This document shows positions 1 to 7,494 of a stretch of DNA of 44,828 nt, piece by piece; position 1 is the first letter of the stretch, and each line of letters starts with the position of its first letter. The stretch lies in NCBI GenBank assembly GCA_027451445.1, contig DAIDJG010000188.1, positions 1-44,828 of the forward strand, given 5' to 3'. Below the pieces are notes generated by a model, which searched no databases, was not told the DNA's origin, and was given only the letters and a program-made list of their open reading frames with translations. Made by a program: the position numbers and the translations under genes. Source of the DNA: Singulisphaera sp. (GTDB lineage: Bacteria; Planctomycetota; Planctomycetia; Isosphaerales; Isosphaeraceae).

Positions 1-510
1 AAATCCGTCGTAAAAGCCCATGCGGCCGTCCACGGTCTGAGCATCCCAACCAAAGACAGTATCGTCGAGGCACGCATTCGCTTCGATGGCGCATCGATGA
101 TCGACGTTGAATTCGACGATCGGCAGTACACCGGAGCCCACTACGGACACATCTGCCGCGCCCAGGTGCGACTCAATGGGGTTACGCTCATCGATGAACG
201 CGACGGTGGCATGCGCAACGATATCTATGAGATGAAGAAAGACGCGACGAAGAAATCCGAAGTCGCCAAGCTTCTCGTCGGTCGTAGTGTCACGTATCCG
301 ATGAAGTTGGAACGCGGCAAGTGGTATACGCTCGGCGTCGAAACGGTCGGCGATGAGATGCGAGTTACCCTCGACGGCAAACCGGCAGGTTACCTCAAGT
401 CAAGCGGTATTGGTCATGCGACCAAGTCGAAGATCGAGCTCGGTGTGGCGGGCAAAGGTGGATATTTCGACGATGTCAAGGTGTGGAATGCTGAGCCGAG
501 CAAGCGCTGA
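1..510 (+). CDS. 3' end of a secreted lectin-like / DUF1080-like protein (partial)
   Basis: The reading frame is open from the first base to a TGA at 508-510, so the gene starts outside the window; about 169 residues are visible. The visible part alternates beta-strand-like segments with a late 'RGKWYTLGVE' and 'MRVTLDGK' pattern and ends in 'GGYFDDVKVW'. This is the usual C-terminal pattern of concanavalin-A-like jelly-roll domains of the DUF1080/LamG type, which bind or cleave glycans outside the cytoplasm. No catalytic residues can be assigned from the fragment. A full-length DUF1080 protein sits at 14765 and a DUF1080-ThuA fusion at 22070, so the family is common here. The fold is fairly sure; the exact family is not. 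Confidence 0.6.
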   Translation, partial: KSVVKAHAAVHGLSIPTKDSIVEARIRFDGASMIDVEFDDRQYTGAHYGHICRAQVRLNGVTLIDERDGGMRNDIYEMKKDATKKSEVAKLLVGRSVTYPMKLERGKWYTLGVETVGDEMRVTLDGKPAGYLKSSGIGHATKSKIELGVAGKGGYFDDVKVWNAEPSKR

Positions 511-560
511 TGTCGGTCCCGGATCGCGCGCGAATTCTTGAGTGGCCTGCGTTCTCGGAG

Positions 561-647
561 TCCGCAGGCTTTGGAACGCAGGAGCGTTTCGATCCAGTAG
601 GGCTCATCGAAAGCGTGAGCAAGCTCCACGCGCTCCAAAGCCTTCGG
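561..647. repeat. Imperfect inverted repeat (long hairpin)
   Basis: The left arm 561-593 pairs with the right arm 606-647. Reading outward to inward, the arms share TCCG, AGGCTTTGGA, CGC, GGAGC and TTTCGAT, with a few mismatches and one 8-base insertion in the right arm. The loop is about 12 bases. It lies just downstream of the first gene, where it could act in RNA 3'-end formation, but it has no T-run. It overlaps the start of a short open frame that continues into a WD40 relic. Confidence 0.6.
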
Positions 648-662
648 ACTGGAACAACCACC

Positions 663-830
663 CGTGTCCGAGATGAAACGGCCCTGAACGCGGTGGCGTT
701 CCATCTTGACGGCGCCACGATCGCGGATTGCTCCGACGACCAGACCACTCGGCTTTGGCAGATTCAATCCGGTTAGCCTGCAAGTGCGACTCCGGCGCAT
801 GACGGCCAGGTTTTGGCGGTGCAGTTCATC
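663..830 (+). pseudogene. Decayed WD40-repeat fragment
   Basis: Translation from about 663 gives one recognisable WD40 blade: 'ALNAVAFHLDGATIADCSDD' followed by 'QTTRLWQIQSG'. This matches the usual pattern AVAFSPDG-x-SDD-x-RLW. A TAG at 774-776 interrupts it. In the same frame after the stop comes 'HDGQVLAVQF', the opening of the next blade (typical form HDGPVLAVAFSPDG). No start codon with a ribosome site, and no further blades, are present. I infer the remains of a larger WD40 protein of the kind planctomycetes fuse to protein kinases or sigma factors. The 150 bases upstream of it hold only the inverted repeat. Confidence 0.6.
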
Positions 831-839
831 GGTTCTTCG

Positions 840-1685
840 TCAATCCGCCGAAAGCATGGCGTCAAGCTCACGAAGCGCATCCAGCGCACCCATCGGCAAC
901 CCAATGTGCCCAGAGGGCACCTGCGGTTCCCGGACGTTGATGCGGATGAGTAGTCCTCCCGAAGCGCGGACCGTCTGTTCGCAAAACCGGCGGATCGACG
1001 GGACACCGAGACCGGCCCCGCATTCCACCACCACGAGCCGGGAGACGTCGATTGAGCCGAGCCAGGCAATGAGTCGGTCGTGTTGCGTGTCCGAGCGTGC
1101 CCCCAGCCAATCCATATCGCCGAACATGAGCACGTTGGGACGTGCGAGGCCTCCGCAGCCGGGGCAATCGGGGAGCGGCTCCGAGGCTCGAAACGTCTCT
1201 TCATCGACGGTCACCGAACACGAGTCCGCCGGAAAGATGCGGGCTCCACAACTGCGAAGGCATTGCAGCCAGTGAATTGACCCGTGGATCTCGGCGACGC
1301 GGTCGGGATCAAAACCCGCGCGCTGGAACTGGCCGTCGATGTTCGACGTGACCACGAAGCCGCCGCCATTCTTGGAGTCGCCCCACCTTCTGAGGATGGC
1401 GAACCCTTCGTGCGGCACGGCTGCGCGGTAGAGGTTCATTCGATGCCCGTAGAATCCCCACGCGAACGGAGGATCGGAGTGGAACCAACTCGGGTTGGCC
1501 ATCGACGCGAAGTCGAGACCAAGTTTCGCATACGGTGGGTACGCACGCCAGAATCCCTGAGTGCCTCGAAAGTCCGGCAGGCCGCTATCGACACCCATCC
1601 CGGCCCCGGCACCGATGAGGAGCGCGTCCGCTCGTCGAAGCGCCTCCGCGGCGCGGCTGAGCTCGGGCTGGAAAGAGCGCGACAT
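840..1685 (-). CDS. Sir2-family NAD-dependent protein deacylase (sirtuin)
   Basis: A 281-residue cytoplasmic protein. Sirtuins remove acyl groups from lysines using NAD+. Visible motifs are the NAD-binding GAGAGMGVDSG at 25-35 followed by PDFRG, the TSNID motif (N115, D117), the catalytic histidine in EIHGS (H134), and a zinc site formed by C142, C146, C174 and C177. The start at 1685 is chosen because AAAGGA lies 6 bases upstream; the open frame runs on to 1826, but that extension is lysine/arginine-rich and runs into a palindromic repeat. There is no signal peptide. The length fits a stand-alone bacterial sirtuin. The substrate acyl group cannot be told from sequence. It has no operon partners: an aldo/keto reductase lies upstream in the same direction, separated by a repeat. 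Confidence 0.9.
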   Translation of the reverse strand: MSRSFQPELSRAAEALRRADALLIGAGAGMGVDSGLPDFRGTQGFWRAYPPYAKLGLDFASMANPSWFHSDPPFAWGFYGHRMNLYRAAVPHEGFAILRRWGDSKNGGGFVVTSNIDGQFQRAGFDPDRVAEIHGSIHWLQCLRSCGARIFPADSCSVTVDEETFRASEPLPDCPGCGGLARPNVLMFGDMDWLGARSDTQHDRLIAWLGSIDVSRLVVVECGAGLGVPSIRRFCEQTVRASGGLLIRINVREPQVPSGHIGLPMGALDALRELDAMLSAD

Positions 1686-1782
1686 GCAATATCCTTTCAT
1701 GATGAGCGATTTAAAGCTTGCGCAGACATAACCTTTGCGATTCGGCAAGGCCGCAGATTCAAAAATGCCTTGCCATGATTTC

Positions 1783-1867
1783 CTTCGTTCCCTTCGTTTC
1801 CTTCTGTTCAACGTTTTTTGTGTCAAGCAGGAAAAATCCTGAACAGAAGGAAACGAAGGGAATGAAG
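1783..1867. repeat. Palindromic intergenic element with 28-bp arms
   Basis: The arm at 1783-1810 and the arm at 1840-1867 are reverse complements with one mismatch over 28 bases (purine-rich on one strand, built on GAAGGAAACGAAGGGAA). The spacer is 29 bases. Weaker matching (TGCCT, ATG) extends outward on both sides. The gap between the sirtuin start and the aldo/keto reductase stop (1686-2002) holds nothing else I can recognise. The transcript in either direction would form a very stable hairpin. A MITE- or REP-like mobile repeat or a bidirectional terminator are both possible. Confidence 0.75.
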
Positions 1868-2002
1868 AGCATTCTGAGGCAATTATAGAAATAGTTAGGT
1901 GTCAAATTGTGGATGTAGTTTCTGCGCAAGTCCCAAGTTCGTTGCGTCTGGTCCATTGTAACGAATCGTTCGCCCTCCGTGTCGCGCTCTCTTGTCTAGT
2001 TT

Positions 2003-2989
2003 TTAGGCGAATCCGAGCACGGGATGCGGTACGTACGGCTCCTCGATTCGCGCGACTTCTTCCGGTATCAACCGGAGTGAGAGCGCAGCGATTCCATCCT
2101 CCAGATGCTGCGCTTTCGTCGCACCGAGAATGGGCGCGGTCACGGTCGGCTGTTGAAGGAGCCACGCGAGTGCGACCTGGGCGCGGGTGACGCCTCGCGC
2201 ATTGGCGATCTCGCCAACGCGATCGACGACGACGTGGTCGGCCTCCTCGGTTTTGGCGTAGAGCGTTTTGCCGAACTCGTCCGTACCCGCTCGCTCAGTG
2301 CTCGAACGCTCGTTCCAGGGGCGAGCCAGCCTGCCTCGCGCGAGCGGGCTCCAGGGCAGAACGCCGATTCCTTCGGCGGCGCAAAGACCGAGCATCTCAC
2401 GCTCTTCTTCACGGTAGAGTAAGTTGTAATGGTTCTGCATCGCGACAAAACGCGACCAACCGTGGCGATCGGCGATGTACAGCGCTTTGCAAAACTGCCA
2501 CGCGTGCATCGACGAGGCTCCGAGATAACGCGCCTTTCCCGCCTTGACGACGTCGTTCAGCGCCTCGAGGGTTTCCTCGATCGGCGTCGTATTGTCCCAG
2601 CGATGGATCTGATACAGGTCGACGTAATCGGTGCCGAGCCGCTGAAGGCTCGCGTCGATCTCCCCCAGAATTGCTTTGCGAGAGAGGCCGCGGCCGTTCG
2701 GTCCGGGGCGCGTGGGGTAGTAGACTTTGGTGGCGATCACCACTTCCTCCCGCCGGGCCAGATCGCGGAGCGCACGGCCCAGGATCTCCTCGCTGGTACC
2801 GTCGGAGTACGAATTGGACGTGTCGAAGAAGTTGATGCCATGTTCCAAAGCACGCGTGAAGAACGGCCGGCTCTGGTCTTCATCCAGTGTCCAGGGGTGA
2901 GCGCCGCGCGCCGGTACCCCGTAGCTCATGCAGCCGAGACACAGCCGCGAAACCTTCAGACCGGTTCTACCGAGACTGACGTATTCCAT
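2003..2989 (-). CDS. Aldo/keto reductase
   Basis: A 328-residue (alpha/beta)8-barrel NADPH-dependent reductase acting on aldehydes or ketones in the cytoplasm. It opens with MEYVSLGRTGLKVSRLCLG, the standard start of the AKR family. The catalytic tetrad is visible: D56 and Y61 in FFDTSNSYSDG, K88 in ATKVYYP, and H129 in LYQIHRWD. The C-terminal region carries LAWLLQQP and APILGATK, typical of cofactor binding. The chosen ATG at 2989 aligns with the family start; the open frame upstream to 3178 has no family character. The ribosome site is weak. The physiological substrate is unknown. The divergent HD-domain gene starts 160 bases away. Confidence 0.92.
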   Translation of the reverse strand: MEYVSLGRTGLKVSRLCLGCMSYGVPARGAHPWTLDEDQSRPFFTRALEHGINFFDTSNSYSDGTSEEILGRALRDLARREEVVIATKVYYPTRPGPNGRGLSRKAILGEIDASLQRLGTDYVDLYQIHRWDNTTPIEETLEALNDVVKAGKARYLGASSMHAWQFCKALYIADRHGWSRFVAMQNHYNLLYREEEREMLGLCAAEGIGVLPWSPLARGRLARPWNERSSTERAGTDEFGKTLYAKTEEADHVVVDRVGEIANARGVTRAQVALAWLLQQPTVTAPILGATKAQHLEDGIAALSLRLIPEEVARIEEPYVPHPVLGFA

Positions 2990-3148
2990 GTTAGGCTTTC
3001 TCTGGAGTCCAGGGCGATCGTCATCGGACATTTTGCTCTGCCCAAACGGTCCTGTCGATGCGTGACTCGGTCTCATGCTCCGTTCGTCGGCCGAAGCGAG
3101 ACATTGGCATCTCGACGGGATTGATGGCCCCATCGCGGAGACTTGTTG

Positions 3149-3733
3149 ATGAATCTGACGGTCGAAGACGCGGAGCAACTCTTACACGAATGGACAGCGA
3201 GCCCCTCGTTGCTCGGCCACGCCCGTGCGGTTCAGGCGGCGATGCGACACGCGGCACACCGTTATGGCCGAGGGGAGCCGGACGAGCCGTCGTGGGCGCT
3301 CGCCGGGTTGCTCCATGATGCCGACTACGAACGCTGGCCTGACGAGCACCCCGCGCGGATCGTCGCCTGGTTGCGCGACCGCGGCGAGGAGGAAATCGCC
3401 CACGCGATCGCGGCCCACGTCTCGCGGACGGGGGTCGCGTGCGAGTCGCCGCTCGACAAGGCTCTGATGGCCTGTGACGAACTTGCGGGCTTCGTCGTCG
3501 CCTGCGCACGCGTTCGTCCGGACGGTCTGAATTCGCTTACGCCGTCGAGTGTCCGCAAGAAGCTCAAGGACCGCTCCTTCGCGGCCAAGGTCGATCGCGA
3601 CGAGATTCAGCATGCCGTGGAACGCCTCGGCGTCAATCCCGATGAGCACATCCAGCTCATCATTGCCGCTCTCCGGCCGCTCGCCGGGGAACTCGGGCTG
3701 CCCGTCGGTACAAGTGACTCCGTCGGAGGTTGA
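3149..3733 (+). CDS. HD-domain metal-dependent phosphohydrolase-like protein
   Basis: A 194-residue cytoplasmic protein. It has the HD signature: an early histidine in LLGHARAV (H24), then LAGLLHDADY with the metal-binding HD pair at 56-57, then further histidines in EIAHAIAAH. The pattern matches small stand-alone HD hydrolases, which act on nucleotides or other phosphate esters. The start at 3149 (ATG) has GGAG 8 bases upstream. Two TTG codons just before it could serve as alternatives. The ABC exporter gene follows 30 bases downstream in the same direction, so co-transcription is possible. The substrate is unknown. Confidence 0.8.
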   Translation: MNLTVEDAEQLLHEWTASPSLLGHARAVQAAMRHAAHRYGRGEPDEPSWALAGLLHDADYERWPDEHPARIVAWLRDRGEEEIAHAIAAHVSRTGVACESPLDKALMACDELAGFVVACARVRPDGLNSLTPSSVRKKLKDRSFAAKVDRDEIQHAVERLGVNPDEHIQLIIAALRPLAGELGLPVGTSDSVGG

Positions 3734-3763
3734 TGGTTTGAGGTGTGACGGCACAAAGTTCCT

Positions 3764-5797
3764 ATGCCTCCGGCTCTAGCCCGTATCGGTAGAATGGTGA
3801 TGGGCGTTCCGGGACCGGCGGCCGGTCCTTCTTGGCCTCAGGCTGCCTTCGACAACGGACCAGGACGATTGCCTTTGTCAACGAATGGTCGGGTGGGCAG
3901 TCGACTCCGATTCGCCCGCTATCGCGAGGAGCGCCGGCGTGATCCCTCCGCACAGGACGATCCCAGGATCGTCGCAGGCCGAGCTGCGCCCACTCAGCGC
4001 TCGCTGCTGACGCTTTACCGCGAGCTCAATTCGGTCCTCGCAGGTAACCGGCTGATGATCGCCGGCGCCCTGGCGATCCTGTCGGTGGTGACCTTCCTCA
4101 GGCTCATTCCGCCAGCGGCGACGAAGTTCGTGGTCGACAATGTGCTCCTGGGACGCCCTTTGCCCGCCGGTTTGCCACGCTGGTTGCCGGTGCCGCAACA
4201 ACCCGAGGCCCGTTTGGTCTGCATCGTCGCGATCGTGTTTGCACTGTCTGCAGCCGGCGCATTGATTGGGCTTTGGGGCCGCTGGTTGGCGACGTTGGCA
4301 AGCAAGCGTGTGCAAGTCGCGATGCGTCGCCGTGTTTTCGAGCACGCATCGCGGCTGCCCCTTCACCGCGTCTACCAGTTGAAGGCCGGGGGCGCTGCGA
4401 GCTTGTTGCGCGAGGATGCGGGCGGCATCGGCGAGCTGGTGTTCAGCATGCTCTACAACCCCGCGCGGGCCGTTGCTCAGTTCGCGGGTGGACTGATCGT
4501 GCTCGCATGGGTCGATTGGCGTTTGCTGCTGGGCTCGCTGCTCCTCGTGCCCGCGGTGTACGGCTCGGACCGGCTCTGGAACCGGAGGCTGCGGCCCCTT
4601 TATCGCGACGTTCGCAAGCAACGGCAGGAAATCGACGCCAAGACGACCGAAGCGTTCGGAGGCATGCGTGTGGTGCGTGCCTTCGGACGACAGCGGCGCG
4701 AGTCGGCTCGGTTCGTGGGCGCCAGCCATTTCATGGCGCGGCAAGAGCTCTTCGCCTGGTGGTGGAGCCGGATCGTCGAAGTGCTCTGGGACCTCCTGCT
4801 CCCCGCGTCGACCGGCGTGCTTCTGCTGTACGGTGGTCTCGAAGTGCTTCGGGGCCGGCTCTCGCCGGGCGACCTCATGATGTTCCTGGTCTACCTCGCA
4901 ATGCTCATCGAGCCCGTCGCTGTCATCGCCACCAGCCTGACCCAGTTCCAAAGTAACCTGGCGGGATTCGAGCGGGTTCTCGACCTGCTGGCCGAGCCTC
5001 GGGAAATGGCGGCCCATCCTGGGACGATCTTCATCCGAAGTTCGACCGTGGCCGGTCGGATTACGCTTGAAGACGTGTCGTTCCGGTATCCCAAGAGCGA
5101 CGCTCTGGTGTTGCGCGACCTCCAGCTTGACGTCGAGCCCGGTCAAATGATCGCCCTGGTCGGGCGTAGCGGCTCGGGGAAGACGACGCTTTGTAACCTC
5201 ATCGCACGCTTCTATGACCCAACGGAGGGGACGATCCGGCTCGACGGAATGGACCTGCGCGACATCGATGTCGAGAGTTACCGGCGCCTTCTGGGTATTG
5301 TCGAACAAGACGTGTTCCTCTTCGACGGTACGATCGCTGAGAACATTGGCTACGCTCAGAACGGTGCACGGCGCGTCGATATCGAACGCGCTGCGATGGC
5401 CGCCAACGCGGCAGAGTTCATTGATGCACTTCCAGAAGGCTACGATACACTGATCGGCGAACGCGGCGTGCGGCTGAGTGGAGGCCAGCGGCAACGCCTC
5501 GCGATCGCTCGTGCGGTGCTGGCCGACCCGCGAATCATGATTCTGGACGAGGCGACGAGCAATCTCGACAGCGAAAGCGAGCAGCTCATCCAGCGCAGTC
5601 TCTCCACCCTCTTGCAGAACCGCACGTCCTTTATCATCGCCCACCGTCTCAGTACGATTAGCCGGGCCGATCGCATCCTTGTGATGGAAGGAGGCGCGAT
5701 CGTCGAGTCTGGTACGCACGCTGAGCTCTTGAGCCTGCATGGGCGCTACCACGAGATGGTCGAGCTCCAGCGCGTCCCTTGGTTGTCGGAAGTGTGA
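3764..5797 (+). CDS. ABC transporter: fused permease and ATPase (MsbA-like exporter)
   Basis: A 677-residue half-transporter that works as a dimer to export lipids, peptides or drugs across the inner membrane. Residues about 95-400 form the six-helix membrane domain. The ATPase domain follows with Walker A GRSGSGKTT near 467, signature LSGGQRQRLAIARA near 571, Walker B IMILDEAT near 592 and the H-loop AHRLST near 625. The first 80 residues are charged and proline-rich before the first membrane helix, so the true start could be a later codon (M12 or M14). The convergent propeller gene ends 86 bases downstream. The substrate cannot be told. Confidence 0.93.
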   Translation: MPPALARIGRMVMGVPGPAAGPSWPQAAFDNGPGRLPLSTNGRVGSRLRFARYREERRRDPSAQDDPRIVAGRAAPTQRSLLTLYRELNSVLAGNRLMIAGALAILSVVTFLRLIPPAATKFVVDNVLLGRPLPAGLPRWLPVPQQPEARLVCIVAIVFALSAAGALIGLWGRWLATLASKRVQVAMRRRVFEHASRLPLHRVYQLKAGGAASLLREDAGGIGELVFSMLYNPARAVAQFAGGLIVLAWVDWRLLLGSLLLVPAVYGSDRLWNRRLRPLYRDVRKQRQEIDAKTTEAFGGMRVVRAFGRQRRESARFVGASHFMARQELFAWWWSRIVEVLWDLLLPASTGVLLLYGGLEVLRGRLSPGDLMMFLVYLAMLIEPVAVIATSLTQFQSNLAGFERVLDLLAEPREMAAHPGTIFIRSSTVAGRITLEDVSFRYPKSDALVLRDLQLDVEPGQMIALVGRSGSGKTTLCNLIARFYDPTEGTIRLDGMDLRDIDVESYRRLLGIVEQDVFLFDGTIAENIGYAQNGARRVDIERAAMAANAAEFIDALPEGYDTLIGERGVRLSGGQRQRLAIARAVLADPRIMILDEATSNLDSESEQLIQRSLSTLLQNRTSFIIAHRLSTISRADRILVMEGGAIVESGTHAELLSLHGRYHEMVELQRVPWLSEV

Positions 5798-5882
5798 CGC
5801 GCCTGGTTGGGGCGTATCTTGCCAACGCAGGGGTCGCGGGAGATTGACATCGTCCTTCAACCTCAACTCGAACGCCGCACAC

Positions 5883-7043
5883 TCACTTCGTTGCTTTCCG
5901 TGCTGCGCCTGGCCTCTTCGCGATGAAGACAACAAGCTTGCCATCGGCCGAGGGACACGGTGAAGAGGGACGTTCGAATTCGGGCATGTACGGGTCAGAT
6001 GTCCAATGATTTCGGACCGTGAACTGAACCATGCCGATACGGTCCGGTCCAGCGAGCCCGTTTGCGAAAAGCGATTTGCCGTCAGGCGACCAGTTCGCCC
6101 GGAACCAACCGGTTCCCACGACGGCCTCAGCGTGCTCTTCGATGTCCATGACGCGAATCTCAGGACGTTCACCGGGCAGGCGGACGCAGTACGCGAGTTT
6201 CTTCCCGTCGGGCGACCAACTCGGGCAATCACCGATCGCGATCTCGCGCAAGTCGGATCCATCGGTATTCGCCGTGCAAATCGTGGCTCCCGTGCGCAAC
6301 CCGCCTCCCGGCCGGCCCCCAAGTGAAAACGCGATCATCTTGCCATCGGGCGACCAGTCCGGCCAGCGGCCGTCGCGAATGCGCGTTTCGTGCGTGCCAT
6401 CGCGGTCAATTCGGAAGATGCCCCCTTTCCGCGTGGGGTCGTTCGCCTCATCGCGCATGAATAGCAGTGTCTTCCCATCGGGCGACCACCGAGGCGTTGC
6501 CCCAACCGCGAGCTTTCGCAGCCCGAGGCCGTCGCGTTGGGCGACCCAGCACTCCGAGGGACTATTGTTGTAACCTTCGCGGTACGCATCGAACGCAACC
6601 CACTGGCCGTCAGGCGAGAAGGTCGGCGAGCCAAGCTCGCTGAAACCCGGCAAGACGATCCACGATCCCTCCCGTTTCGGGTCGAGCGGTTCCACACGGA
6701 TTGTGTGCGGAGTGATGACCAGCTCAGGTTCGTCCTCCGCTCCTTTTTGAACCTGGGCTATTTCACGGTTCGGCGGCTCGGTAGGTCCGGATGTCGATAG
6801 CGGCGCGACGCCGTCTCTGCGTCGGGTGAGGTCCGTCGACAGGTCGAGCTGGGGCTTGGCGCTTTTCGCCGGTTCGAGAAGCAAACGGGGCTGCTCGTCG
6901 ACTGTCGCGACTTCGGTTCGGAGCCGCCGTGTCGCGCGATGCGGACTGTCCCTGGCAACGTCCGCGCTACGGGTTTCAGCCGCAGCAAGAAGGAGTACCG
7001 TGCCCAGGCTGACGTGAACGATCCAACGACGCAGAATGCTCAT
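5883..7043 (-). CDS. Exported TolB/WD40-like beta-propeller protein
   Basis: A 386-residue protein. An N-terminal signal peptide (MSILRRWIVHVSLGTVLLLAAAETRSA, with arginines then a hydrophobic core) sends it out of the cytoplasm. A low-complexity linker follows to about residue 110. Then come about six blades of the PD40/TolB type, seen as FSPDGQWVAFD, WSPDGKTLLF, WSPDGKMIAFS, WSPDGKKLAYC, WSPDGKSLFA and SADGKLVVFI. Such propellers bind proteins or surface components; no enzyme residues are visible. The start at 7043 has GGGAGG 8 bases upstream, a strong ribosome site; the open frame upstream to 7541 is not supported. It is divergent from the ABC-2 permease across 451 bases. Confidence 0.85.
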   Translation of the reverse strand: MSILRRWIVHVSLGTVLLLAAAETRSADVARDSPHRATRRLRTEVATVDEQPRLLLEPAKSAKPQLDLSTDLTRRRDGVAPLSTSGPTEPPNREIAQVQKGAEDEPELVITPHTIRVEPLDPKREGSWIVLPGFSELGSPTFSPDGQWVAFDAYREGYNNSPSECWVAQRDGLGLRKLAVGATPRWSPDGKTLLFMRDEANDPTRKGGIFRIDRDGTHETRIRDGRWPDWSPDGKMIAFSLGGRPGGGLRTGATICTANTDGSDLREIAIGDCPSWSPDGKKLAYCVRLPGERPEIRVMDIEEHAEAVVGTGWFRANWSPDGKSLFANGLAGPDRIGMVQFTVRNHWTSDPYMPEFERPSSPCPSADGKLVVFIAKRPGAARKATK

Positions 7044-7494
7044 GAGTCTAACCTCCCTCATAACGCCGGGCTGGCGGCGGGCGAGACTCAAACGACCCAT
7101 CGAACACGAAACACGGATCTCAAGAATTCGACCCGTCATCTCTTGTTTACCGAATCGGAGCTTCCGCGTTAGTTTACGGGACGCGCGTCGTGTGGCAATG
7201 ACTTTTTCGAAGAATCCAGCGCGCGTTGCGTTCAGAAAGACGGTCCGTTTCGACTTACTGAGACGTTTTGCAATTTCTACGGTCGCCTGCCGCCAGACGC
7301 CTCGTCGATGTTCGTCCGCGCTCTCGTAGCGGACAGCGTGCGGGTTCTCGGACACTTGTAAGGCTATGTGTTCCGCGATAGAATTCGGAGACCACCTCGG
7401 GGATCGAAGGTGCTCTATATCCTTGTGCCGGTCTAGGAGCCGATGGGGCGAGACTGGACACGAAGACATTGCCAGTAGGTGTCGGGAGGCGTTG
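7044..7494. other. Divergent intergenic region, promoter region by position
   Basis: These 451 bases separate the propeller gene (minus) from the ABC-2 permease (plus). They should hold both promoters and the two ribosome sites (GGGAGG next to each start). I see no convincing -35/-10 pair, operator palindrome, RNA gene or small ORF. Confidence 0.4.

Noticed and set aside
1686-1826. N-terminal extension of the sirtuin
   Set aside because: It runs into the palindromic repeat, and a ribosome site marks the start at 1685.
3878-6322. 814-residue minus-strand open frame across the ABC exporter
   Set aside because: It is antisense to a gene with all ABC motifs intact and shows no family character; high GC gives long shadow frames.
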